From Asterias amurensis (taxonomy: Eukaryota > Echinodermata > Asteroidea > Forcipulatida > Asteriidae): a stretch of 64,000 bases of DNA. This document shows positions 9,481-21,800 of the stretch, piece by piece. The position numbers and the translations under genes are program-made. Numbering within the stretch: position 1 is the first letter of the stretch; each line of letters starts with the position of its first letter. The DNA lies in contig NC_092662.1 in the NCBI RefSeq assembly GCF_032118995.1, forward strand, positions 1,984,001-2,048,000, written 5' to 3'. The notes under the pieces were generated by a model. That model was not told where the DNA came from. It searched no databases and saw only the letters and a list, made by a program, of their open reading frames with translations.

Positions 9481-10300
9481 AGTTGATGTTTAACACTCCT
9501 AACTGGAAAATTTGTCAACACTATTAAATCAAAAAGACAAAATTGAAAGTTCACAAAGTGTGCAAAAGTAGGCCTACAATTTTCGTTTTTTATTTACACT
9601 CAATCCAGCGATAGGACTATGTGAATTATTTGAAAAAGCATGAATTTCCGACCAACAAGATTGCTAATGCTCCAGATGGAATTAACAATTGATGCACCAT
9701 TACGATTGTGCATAACGATAGCCTGAATGACTCAAACATGTAATGTCATAATTTTTGATACAAAGTCCAAACCTAAATTTTAAGCCCACTCCGAGCTCAG
9801 AATGCCTTTCCCGTTATTGGTGCGAGCGCCCTCTATGTTAGCTGTGGACACCATGCCTTTTTGGAACCAGGGCTTCAACTAGGCATACAAAAATAAATGT
9901 GCTAATCTAGAACTGTGAGTTATAGACTACACTATTTTGATTTTGTTCAAGTTGGACAAACAAAGAGAAAACAAACCTCAAAAAATCATTTCTGTGAGCT
10001 GCTTTTAATGCCTATAATTATTCAAAATATTATTAATAAGCAATAATATACAAAAAGCGAGTTATGAAGCTCAATAATGCTGCGATTTAAATTTAATTTT
10101 AAATTATTATATACAATTATTTTTCGTCTACAAAATAAACGATGTACCTTCAATTTGAGAAGGGAAAAAAATGTTATGAAATTAACAGCGTCCAAAAAAA
10201 TGTTATTGTAACGTAAGTAGGCCTTTCATTCATTCTGCAACATCGTTCGATCAGTTTTCTGTAAAATACTTGACATCTAAAATAATAAACTTATATAAAC
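9481..10300. other. AT-rich intergenic DNA
   Basis: No gene, RNA or repeat recognised. A GTGCGAGCGCCCTCTATG stretch near 9820 resembles short GCGCCCTC motifs elsewhere in the window. Confidence 0.45.
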
Positions 10301-10664
10301 CAAGTAAATTACTCCGACTATTACTCGGTTATTACTCACATTAGTTGTTAGCATAAAAACTTGGTAAGGAACAATGAAGAGCTCGTTGAAAGTAAATAAA
10401 ATATTTAAAAAGACATTTTGAGAAACCGATCCCTACCCTAGTAACGTAGTTTTGTAAGAAAGAGGTAATTTCTCACTCAAAGTTAAAAGAATTGTTCCTC
10501 TGATGAAAGAACACACATTTTGTGCTACAAGGGTGTATATTCGTTCTTTTTCTCTCTGATAATCATCGAGTTCAAATTTTCGAAGCATATGTTGGGATAG
10601 GCCCACACCAAGTTAAAATACCGGTCTTTGAAAATTACCAACGGTGTCCAGATGTGCTTTTAAG
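10301..10664 (-). repeat. Family A MITE-like element, diverged
   Basis: Recognisable blocks are TTAGCATAAAAACTTGGTAA, GTAGTTTTGTAAGAAAGAGG, GCTACAAGGGTGT and the terminus AATTACCAACGGTGTCCAG. It is one of the more diverged copies. Confidence 0.62.
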
Positions 10665-11964
10665 GTTCCCCACCAGAGCATTTTTTTGCTCAAAATAATG
10701 GGTCCATTTCCGCGTATCAATGTTCTTTATAATTGGAGGGGGGAAAAAATATGAAACTTTGGCTTTATAAATTTACTACTCCGCTTTCAAAAAGTGCAAT
10801 CATGATTATTTTAACATAAAATAAATTGTTTATTGCTTTTCTGAAGAATACAATGGAATGTTTATCAGCTCGACGAGCGAAACAAACAAAAACAACTAAA
10901 CAAACAAACAAACAAATAAATAAATAAATAAACAAATAAATAAACTTAGTACTAATTTGAATAAATTAGACTCTAAACAAATGAGTAGGTGCATAAATAA
11001 TATAAATAATTATAATAGTGAGTTAAATTTAACTCAACATTTAAATAAAATAACTTAGTATCCTGATTAAGCACATGATGCTTGGCATAGCATTTGACAC
11101 GTTTGCGGGAACTCAAAAATAAATTAAAATAAATATAAACATTGCTAAAATAGTCCTAGCTCTTATTTTACGGCAACTTTCACTTCCAAAAACGCCCCAC
11201 AGAAACAGAAAATATATCGTGCGTCAGTTTTAAATAATATTTAGAAAATTTAGTGCTGAGTTTGATGCCAAAGTAACAATGATTGGCTTGAATTCTTGGT
11301 TGAGTAATGACATTATAAAATTGTATATATTAGTTTCGAACATAAGTATAATTTTTTACTTTAAAGCCATTGGACCCTTTCGGTACAGAAAAAAAAAAAA
11401 AAGTTCACAGATTTACAAATAATTTACAGGGTTTATAGAAGGTAATGGTGAAAGACTTCTCTTGAAATATTAGTCCATGAAATGCTTTACTTTTTGAGAA
11501 AACGGTAAAACAATATAAATTCTCGTTAACGAGAATTACGGATTTGTTATAAACACATGTCATGACACGGCGAAACGCGCGAAAACAGGAGTGGGTTTTC
11601 CCGTTATTTTCTCCCGACTCCGATGTCCGATTGAACCTAAATTTCCACAGGATTGTTATTTTATATATAAGTTGTGATACACGAAGTGTGGGACTTGGAC
11701 AATACTGTTTACCGAAAGTGTACAATGGCTTTAATAAATAATAAACAAAAATTGTAGCATAATAAACAGTTATGTTGTGTTCTTACTCCTAAGTCACTCT
11801 CCAGTTTTTAAGAAACAGATTAGACTTCAAAGCTGGAAACTTGAGGAAAACCTAGCCTAAGACAATGATTGGCTTTGCTTTTGCGTGTTGTACACTTTGG
11901 GCTATAAAAAACAGTTGTTTTTAAATAAATAGTTGGATACAAAAAATTAATGTTGAACAGTAGA
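10665..11964. other. AT-rich intergenic DNA
   Basis: No gene recognised. It contains a (CAAA/TAAA)n microsatellite at about 10884-10945 and several A-rich runs, such as 11390-11402. Confidence 0.5.
10884..10945 (+). repeat. (CAAA)n/(TAAA)n microsatellite
   Basis: About 60 bp of four-base units shifting from CAAA to TAAA. Confidence 0.8.
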
Positions 11965-11965
11965 A

Positions 11966-12165
11966 TAAATAATGCAATACTATCCGGAGGACATTGTTGC
12001 ATATGCAACTATGTCCTCTATGCAATACTATCCGGAGGACATTGTTGCATGTACGCCGGACGGTTTTGCATATGCAATCGTGTCCACCCGGACGCTGCTG
12101 CATAATGCAATTGTGTCCGCCCGGTTACATTTGCATATGCAGTTGTGTCCACCCCTTGCAGTAAA
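11966..12165. repeat. Cluster of TGTCC / GCAAT inverted modules
   Basis: Modules of GCAATACTATCCGGAGGACA and TGCATATGCAATCGTGTCC recur in both orientations, separated by CCGGAC or CCCGG. A 35-bp unit with TGCAATACTATCCGGAGGAC appears twice in tandem. More modules lie at 12305-12412 after a unique gap. The order looks designed around TGCATATGCA palindromes, but no known family fits. Confidence 0.65.
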
Positions 12166-12304
12166 TTAACCGCCATTGGTCACGGAACACGTTCAACATT
12201 TTGTTTACAAGAAATTAAAGTGCATGTCACGAGTGACATGGGAAATGTTCTGCCGTTGGATATTCCCTGCAATCATAAAATACGTGAGTATTCATGCTGC
12301 ACAT

Positions 12305-12412
12305 AAATGTCCACGGACGGTTTTTGTATAGCCCCGGACACGATTGCATATGCAAAAGTGTCCGGAGCGGACAGTATTGCATGGCGGACACAATTGCATC
12401 TGACACTGGCGG
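12305..12412. repeat. Second group of TGTCC / GCAAT modules
   Basis: GACACGATTGCATATGCAAA, AGTGTCCGGAGCGGACAGTA and GCGGACACAATTGCATCTGA continue the pattern of 11966-12165. About 140 bp of unrelated sequence with CATGTCACGAGTGACATG at 12222 separate the groups. Confidence 0.6.
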
Positions 12413-12440
12413 ACCGATTTTCCTAGGACATCGGCCTTCC

Positions 12441-12635
12441 TGGGCCCAATTTCATAGAGTTGCTTAAGCAGAAAATAGTGCTTGAAAATCGTCTGAAGCA
12501 GAAAGGCACAGAATAAACAGTACAGTCAAAAATGGTTCATGTAACATTGTCTTTTGGCACCTTATTCTGTTGGGCAATAGTTTTATTGTGCTTAGCTACT
12601 TGTTGTGCTTAAGCAGCTGTATGAAATCGGGCCCA
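12441..12635. repeat. Family C MITE-like element in or next to the PRDM12 3' UTR
   Basis: GGGCCCAATTTCATAGAGTT at the left and AGCAGCTGTATGAAATCGGG at the right are inverted termini. The element lies only 62 bp past the PRDM12 stop codon on the transcript side, so it is probably transcribed in the 3' UTR. Confidence 0.75.
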
Positions 12636-12696
12636 GCATAAAGCTATTGTAGACAACATCATTTTGTATGTTTCAAGTTCAACTTTCTTTCCATTT

Positions 12697-12875
12697 TTAG
12701 CTCTGTGGGATCTTGGACGTGGTGTGGTCCGGTTGGTGGAATGTCAGGGGTTGTTGGGACTGCTGGTTGACTGGGGCGGCAGGGGGACGGTGCCGGGCGC
12801 TCTTCTGATGAGCCCTGAGTCCGGCGAGTTGTGAGTAAGCACTGTGGCACACGTTACATCGGTACGGTTTCTCAC
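12697..12875 (-). CDS. PRDM12: PRDM12 exon 6 (zinc finger 3, C-terminus, stop)
   Basis: 179 nt, residues 270-328 and TAA at 12697. Finger 3 has Cys276, Cys279, His292 and His298 with the unusual five-residue spacing HQKSARH, a signature of PRDM12. The tail has Gln/Pro/Thr residues and no alanine tract. Confidence 0.95.
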
Positions 12876-15800
12876 CTTTGAAAAAAAAATGAAAAAGTGT
12901 TACTTGTGTCACGATGTGAAATGAGATAGAGGAAGGATGTTTTTCGTTCTCATTTCCTTTGATCAAATCAGCGGTTGAAACAAATTTCTTTGCCCCACAT
13001 TTTGAAGCCGAGCTCATGGAAGGATCTGCAAGCATTTCACCCAAAAATATTATGTACTGAGAGTAACTGTTTGCAGAATATTTCAGAAATTAGGGAGGCA
13101 TGGCATGTTTAAACAGGTCCGTGGAACTTTCTTTTATACTTTTAATCTTACCCCGAAAGTATAACTTGACTTATTGAAGGTGTTGATCAGTTCTTATGTT
13201 ACGGAATTAATAAATAATGTTTACCTGTGTGCAGACGGACATGGTTCCGAAGTGTGGACGACTGGCTGAATCTACGATGACAGAACTTACACACGAATGG
13301 TTTATCCAGTGTGTGGATTCGCATGTGGGACCGGAGGTTACTGCGGGAGTTGAACCCCCTACGGCAAACAACACAGTGGAGACGGCCGGCTGAGTTAGAC
13401 TGATGGTCGGTGGCACTAGCAAGATCCTCTGTTGGGTTGAATGATAATAGTTGGGGCTAGATTGGAATTGACAATAGGCAATGGCTAACAATACCTCAAT
13501 TCTGTTTCAAACTGTCCAAAATCAAATTGGTCAGGCCCCGCTTGGGTCAATTTTGTCCTGTGAGGTTTTTTTTTACAAGTGCTTTACACAACACACGGGA
13601 CCTACAGTTTTACGTACCATCAGAGGGATAAAGCAACAATCATGTGTTCCACAATTTCAGCAATACTAATGTGGTTTGGAACGATCCCAGTGGGCAAAAC
13701 TTTCTCAGTTCATTTCTATATATCATGCTTAAAAGAACATAAGTGCCATAACCGGGATTCGAATAAGGGATCAGAAACACCAGAGCATTGAATCCTGTGC
13801 TCCTAACCGCTCAGCTCGGCAGGGTTAATGTTTTGAGGTGGTTTTTGGGGGGAGTATATTGTGGTTCTGGGGAGGGGCCAGGAAGCAGTTTACTTACCAG
13901 AGCCAGCTAGCTTGACGCTGCCGTTGTTTTTGTGTTCTGGTGAGGCCAGGCCGATTGGAATGCTATTCATGAAGAGATCGTATGCACTGCCGTAGTAGAC
14001 GAACAGCTCCTGGTCTGGCGGGATAGTCTGCAAGAAAGAATAAAGTATAAAGGAACTTCATATAATTTGCAACTTCGTGAGCTTGTAAACACAGTGAACG
14101 TCGTGATTTTGTGTGTGAATGATGCAAACTTCGTTAGTTTTGCAAACTTCAGAATTTTCCAAAGTCTTCGTGAATTTTATGAACTTCGTGAACTTCTTGA
14201 ACTTTTTGTATATATATTTTTTTAGAAGAGCGTTTCAATCGAGAATGAAGTTACCGTGTCTACAGTCTTCCACTGCTTCCACTATACACGCGAAATTTAA
14301 GTCGGCCGCTTTTTTACAGAAAATGATCTGGAATATATTTATGTGCATTTTCAAACGTAAGGCCAAAACACATTACTATCCCAACCAACTACCAATAAAA
14401 AGTCTCATCAAAACTTGTGTTCCCAAGAATAAGATACCCGACTTTATATTTTACTTGGAACTTGGTGTTTTACCTTGACGGCGCGGTAGTAAATGTCGGA
14501 TCCCGTCTGAAACACTTCCAGATTTTGCTCCTGGTCGTTGCGGGCGCAATTGACGTAACACATCCACGTCTGTAGCGTCTCGTCTGACGCGTCTACGAAG
14601 TGACTCAGCCGCCCCTGCTCGTCAAATACCTGAGTTTAGCAAGGACAAGAAAAGGTTTCATGATCATTCAGGTATGAGTGGATTATTTCTGTCAGAAAAC
14701 ATAGCCTTGGTTCAAGACGTTACATTAGTTCGCCCATTAGCCGCAGCTTATCTTCGATCATTCATATAATTGCGTATATATTTTTGACCGAAAAGTAATA
14801 AAAAGTACACTCAATGTTTCGGCAGCTTAAAAATGAACTTGGAGCTCGGAACCCGAGTTCGACTTGAAGCAAAATATCATTTTGGTGTCGATAATAAATC
14901 TATCCGAAAATAATATGGACAGAACCTAGTGTTCCTTTTAAAATACTGGTATAACACACATAAAACGGCACATCGAAGGGCAAATGAGAGACTTCTGAAG
15001 TAGCCATGATTAGCCAAGTTAATTGAATCTGACTGAACAGCGCCCTCTGTTGGCCGGTGGGAGTTAGCCCAACAAGTGTCACTGCCACATGCACTACCTT
15101 CCGCACTTGTCTAGCAAGATTGGGAGTCCGAGTTTTCTTCAAAACTAAAACAAACGATCACAAAGAAAAAAAATTGACAAACCTCCCACATGAACTGATT
15201 GTCCCTGTCGGTAGCCACCTCATGGGGGCGCACTATACGTCCAGTGTAGGGTCCCATTTCCGTTCCCTCTTTGATCCAGTCTGTTGAGAAGACGCCAATG
15301 GCCGAGCCGGGGAGCGAGGAGGGGCATAGGGAAACCTGCGGTGGCATTGGCATACCTGGGAACGAGAGCAACAATGACGTCATAATAAGGTTATTTTTGG
15401 ATGAGCAGATAATAGCCAGAAGGCTAGCTAATAAAAATATAAACAAACGCATTTTGAAAAATATAACGTCACAAAAATAGAAAACATACGCATTCAAAAC
15501 ATTCAAACATCTTTTACCCCCTACCCCCGTTATCAAGTAAAACGAAACAAAATTAATTGAACTTAAATTAAAGACATTTGAATTTTAAATGACCTTATTC
15601 TATGATCTGATAATAAAAAAATATTTTGAGAACTCTTAATTAAACATTTATTAAAAATTTCGTACATTTGTTCAAATCCCTATTTCCCCCCGCCCCCCCC
15701 CCCCCCCACCGTCCTTTTAAAGCCTAAATATAAGGATTTGATCACTCCAAATATAATGTTACTGTGAGTTAGGCCTACGTGACTCTTCTACAGAGTCACG

Positions 15801-18800
15801 CACATACTGTGCAAGTCTCGCTTACCAATGTTACTCTGTATAAACAGGGAACATGACAAAGTCAGTTAACATTATTGGTTCACAAGGATATAACAAAAGC
15901 AGGGCCAACATTCATAAAGCCCGTAAGCACAGAAATGCTAAGGACAGAATAGTTCTGCTAAGCAGAAACAGGTTATCAGCCCAAATTGTATGAATTTTGC
16001 ATTGTTGTGGCTGGTGCCCGACTAAATTTTTGCTTAGCAAAGACACTTGTCAAGCTGTATTTTCTGCTTAATAACAGCTTTATGAAATTAGGCACAGGTA
16101 TGATAACCGAGTACGACGAACAACCACTCTTTGACTGACGTTCTTGGAATATAGCATTATAATAATGGCGGCACGCGACCCTAAAATAACTTTCCAATTG
16201 TACGTGCCAAACTTTCTATGAAATTTACCCCCTTGCCTCAGTGCTCCTGGCAGGCCCACGAAGGGACATCTAGAAGCAGTGAGCAAGAAAAGAAAGCAAA
16301 GTCCTGTGTGAATGGGAAAATAACCGCAGGGCATAGTGGTGAATTATGCAGTAGGGCCGGGGTGTTTCTTAAGCATGCATAATGTTGGTCTTTGCATGGG
16401 ACGGCCCTTTGCCCTTGCCGTTATTGTGCACGACGTATTATTACTTTTCATCGTGTGCATTCTTACCGCCCACAGCTTTCTCCTAACAGTGACCATACCT
16501 CGTCACAAGGAATGATTAAATCATTTTTAATTAGAATTTCAAATTTTGGTTGAGCGGGTTGGGTTTTTGTTTTTAATGGACCCAAAGGTAGGGGAGTGGG
16601 GTAGTGATGCGATAAATTAACAAGGTTTGGGGACGGTATGTCCTTGGTTAAGTTTCTTGGCTGAGCGGTCTTTAACAAAATAAATGAACGTGTGCGATCT
16701 TTCACGCAGCGATTTCGATCTGGGGGTTTTCAGAATGTTACAAAGCTTTTGACTAAAGAAAACAGTGGGTTAACAAAATCAGTTGGTTGGCAAGGAGCAG
16801 GGTAGTAGTCAAAACAAACAAGGTGTGTCGCTAGAAATGTTGGTAGATGACCTTATTGTTCAGGTGCTTTCAGCGCAAAAAGTAATTATACTATTAATTG
16901 TGTGTACTAAAGTTTAGAGTAAGATTGTATACAATAAGGAAAACTATTTTTGTTTTCCTTAGTGTAAATATATTTCATTAAAATAAATCATTTTAAGTTA
17001 TAATTTTTTTTGTTCTTAGAGAGCGAGGGTTATGGTGTCACGATGTATCTGAGGAAAGATGTTTCATTTTTCTTTAATAAAAAATATTTAAAAAAGAGCG
17101 CGGGATAGTGTTCCTTATTATTGATACCATAAACATAGTTCCATAAAATAAAATAAAAAGTAAAATAACATCCTTTTGGAAAATCTAATTCAATCAATAA
17201 AGCAACTGCATAAAGAACATGTAAGTTTGATCCGGTTCGGCGGAGAGAAAAAGGTTGAAAAGGGACCAAAAGTATACTCTGATCGTCTTCACAAGAAGAG
17301 GTTAAAGTATTTACAGAGAATTTTTTTCCAACTCTTTTTAAAGATGGAAATATTTCTCAAAAGGATGACACAGTGAGTTTTCAGCGTGAAACTGATCAGA
17401 TGTTCTTTGTCTATCTAAAGATGTTTCACAACTCGAGCAATCCGGTCCCCCACCATTTTCCACCAAATAACCACGCCCATATCCCTACATCCCCTCATCC
17501 ACATCTCAATCAACCGTAACCATATTAAAATATTAAGCTAAGCAAAAAATGAACTTCTCCAGTGTGTTTTGTCCTGGTCGGCATACCGTGTTTAGCTCAG
17601 ATCTAACCCGCCGGAGGGCCGACCTGAAGTAGCCCCCATTTTCCCGGGCCCCGCGTATTCCGTTTCAAGATGGTCTACTAAGCTTTACGGAAAACAATCA
17701 AATTTTACTAAACGATTCGCACTTATCCGAGGTGAAGACAAATTGATTTCTTGGGAAGAGTTAAGATAGAGCGGATTCCTCAAAAAAATAATACCGGGGT
17801 ATTTTGTTTTGCGCTTGGGGGAATATCATGTCGTCTCGGTGATAATGGGGGGTGTTGAGGGCGTGCGGTTTGAAGCGGGAGTTTTACAGAGCGTGGCAAA
17901 CGAGTGCATCATTATACCGCCTTAAAGGGATGGTCAAAATCAATTTCAGGAAAAGCACATTTATACAACTTTTCCCGTTGTAAGGAACATTAAGAAGAAA
18001 CCATTAAGAGGTTTAGAGTGTATAATCGTTACAATATTGGAATAATATTGGTTTTAATATTTCAGTGTGGCAAAAATGTGCGTCTTTATTCAAATGTTAT
18101 AGCATTGATTTAGTTTCAGCATATGCCCCTACAAAGGGTCCCTTGTCTATAACCATCTGTACCACTTTCATATTCAAGTGAGCAATGGAAATATGTTTTG
18201 CATCATTCCAGAACATCACCCACCCCAATTATCTGTAAGTCTTATACTGTCACTTTAAACAGTGAAAGGTGAGGCGTACTGTTCCAATACACAATCTTGC
18301 ATATGCATCGGACCGAGTGGACTTTTTCTTTCTCGGGCTTCTCGGTAAGAAAACCCATCTCGACTCGGGCTCGAGTTTCGATGTGTCGGGTGGGTTTCAG
18401 TGAAAAAAATTTCGTTTAACATTGGTGTGTGAGGATTTAAGAAAGCTGCTGATGAAAGACACATGGAGGCACTGTAACGGGACTGTTATTTATTCGAGAA
18501 AGCCACCCGTTGTTTTGTGGAGCCTTGTATGTACCGCTAGAGTTATAAAGCAGAAGGGGAAGATTCATTGTAAATGACACTGGACACTATTGGTAGTTAC
18601 TCAAAACAATTTTCAGCAGAAAAACTTACTTGGTAACGAGTGATGGAGAGCTGTTGGTAGTATAAAGTATGGTGAGAAACGGCTCCCTCTGAATAGTTTT
18701 TGAGAAAGAGGTAATTTCCCAATTTTCTCAAATACTAAACGACTTCAGGCATGAAGCCTTTTATGAGGCGTATGAAAGCACAATGATTTGTGCAACAAGG

Positions 18801-21800
18801 ACATTTCTTTTTTCATTGTTTTCTTGCAACTTCGTTGACCAATCAAGACCCAAAAATATTCACAGATTTGTTATTTCATGCATGTGTTGGGATAAGAACA
18901 CTGGTCTTTGACAATTACCAAACGTGTCCAGTTCTTTCAAGAAGAATTTCGAGGATAGGGCCACATGTTGATGCCAGGTTGTACTCTATACCGACCCAGT
19001 TAAAAGTTTGTCCCCCAAAACTATGGAGGTTTGAGCGTTCTCGCCCTCCCTCCTCAACCTACAATCTTTAACCCATTTTGAAACTATAAGCCGGCGTCAA
19101 AACAAGTTATGCATTACAACATTAAGATCAAAGAACTGCAATAAACACACTATACAGAAACACCAACCGACAAGAATGTACAAAGAATTAAAACTACGTA
19201 ATTCCCCTTTTGTTAAGGGAATTACAACTAAAGCATCTTTGTAGTACTTAACTTAAAAACATATCGCATTATAGCAGCTCTGGAGTAGAAAAAAAAAGAC
19301 TAGAAGAAAAAAACACCTACCAGAAAAGAGAAATAATTTCATTACACTTTTAAAACAACACCGGAGGGTTTAGCTGGATAGGATCTCACTACGGGAAGAA
19401 AGTCGAGTGACTTCTAAACTGGTATAAGTCACTGGTGTACCCCTTTGTGGGGACTCCATGACGCACGGGGTTAAAATCATTTAATCTACGATTAATAACA
19501 ATTTTAATTATGTAGCATGTCCTGGGGTTTTGTACCGCTCTGGGGTAAAACGGGCTATGATCAACTGTAGCTAGTTAACCAAATGATGTGGAAATGGAAT
19601 TACTGCAACGGAGATATTTTTCTTGTCTGAGGGGGGAAGCTTCGACTGCGCGGTCATTCTAAGCCGGGGATTCGCCTCGATGGGCCCGGGGAACAGACTG
19701 GGTTTGCGCGCTGGTGATTTGTGGCCCGGAGATAGGCTCAGAACAGATTTGCTGTCATTCTGCGTATATTAAGTTGTTGTATTATTAATACACCACCATG
19801 GTTCTACTGGTGTGCTTTTGTTATTGCTGTGTTAGGGGCAAACGGTTGGATTTTCAGACTTGTAACTGTAGGCAGTGTTTTTTTTTTATTCCGGTGAGGG
19901 GGTTGAGAGGGAGAGAGGGAGAGAGGAAGTCGGTTGGTTTGAAGACTTGCTCGAGTTGACAGATATTAATATCATGGGCTCTGTGTTTTCTTGGGATTAT
20001 GATTTGAAGGAAAATGAATTGTGAAGGCGTAAAAATGAGGTATCGTTTTCATCCCGATCGATCTCGTAGTTGATACTCTACGCCCCCCACTTCCCCCACC
20101 CCCACACCCCCATTTCAATGTAGGTGCCACGAATAATAATTTGTAAATGTATTATTGGTTGTCTATCTTAGTTTGAACTCATTCAGCGCAAAACTCTTGA
20201 CGATTTAGTGACAATGAGTTTGTTTCTAATATTGGAATCTAAGTAGCTGGTTATTGGTCAGTCCATTTATTCCTCCCGGGTCAGAAGTCGGTATTAACCC
20301 GGAGTCCGCGTCCGGATCTGGGTCAACTAACCCGAAAACTTGTCGGAAACCACCGGAACTTTAACTCGGATTCTGCATCAGTTTTGACCCATTCCTCGGT
20401 CATACTGACCGAGAAATGGGTCAAGCTCAATTGGACCCGGATCATTATTCTGACTCAGAGATTTAAGAGTGCAGTGATTCCTGACTAAAAATATACAAAT
20501 ATCGCTTTACATTACAGATAATGGTTAAAGACAATAAATGTACTTAAGTTTAAATTAGTATCTATAAATGAAGCACACGTGACTCAGACAGTCGTGTGTC
20601 CGTGTGTTATTGTTTCTCTGAGCTCGGTCTCTGTTGTCGATATTAATAGCCCTTTGTTCTAAGAAACTCTAACCTGTACCAATTTAACAGACCTATTCAG
20701 TTTAATAATGCACATGACCTAGATTGACCCTCGTGTAACTGAAGCTCTCTTAATGAACTTCGCTGCAGCATCAAGAAAGAAAAAAAATAAAAGATGCGGG
20801 AAGGAAAAAAAAATATGAAAAGCCGACAATGACGAGACGGTCTTATGACAACGCCTATTAAATTCAATCATTTTCCCCCAATAAAGTTTAATTCAGTGGA
20901 AGAGGGACTCAGTCGACGGGTCTCCAATTGGTCCGAGATGGGGACACCACCGTGTTTAATCTCGGACGTGCTGTGAGACCCAACTCATACCCCGGGCCCT
21001 CGAGTTCCAATTACCGTATGTCTTATTACACTCAACTCCAAAACAACAACATAAGAGTGAGATTTTGTTAGAAGGCAACAGGAAAAAAAACCGGGACATT
21101 ATTTGATGTTATTAGTACAACACCAGCTCCAGAACATGGAAACCCCAAGTTGTTTTTGTTTTTATGGTGGCGTTGATCCTTTAAGACGGCCCTCTAACAA
21201 AGGGCAAATCCTGCTAAGTTTTCCCCGACACCCTGGGCAGAGAGGATATTGTTGCCTTGTGTTCAAATTGATCCCACTGCAGGTAAATCTAGAAGGCATT
21301 TGGATTTTTTTTGTTACCGCCACACGCGCCCAAAAAGAGTCCCATACCATACCCCCTGAAGGGGGACAAATTTTCATAGTTGCTTGCTGTGTTTGTGTAA
21401 TGATTCTTAAAATAAAAAACGTTCGCGGGGAACTCGGGTTTGTGTGAGACCATGGAAGAGGGAAATTGAGACCAACCAACCCACACTGGCCATTTTTGTT
21501 TTAGTTTATCACTTAGGAATACTGTTTTGAGAATATTTTGATAGTAGTGGTAAAGGATACATTTTCCCAGCATGTTTTTAGCACAAGAAAGTCTGGCAGA
21601 TTGTTCCGTAACCTCAATTTTTGATCTTTACCCGAATGGGGTCAACCTAGCAGACGGTCGATCAACAGAGATGTTCTTCTTTATCTGTCTTCGATAAGTC
21701 GCTGGTAAGTCTCGACTAACTCACATGTTTGGAATTTCTTCTTTGAGAGGGAAGGGCACTTCCATTGTCAAAGTCTGAGGGAAACTTTAAAACGGACACC

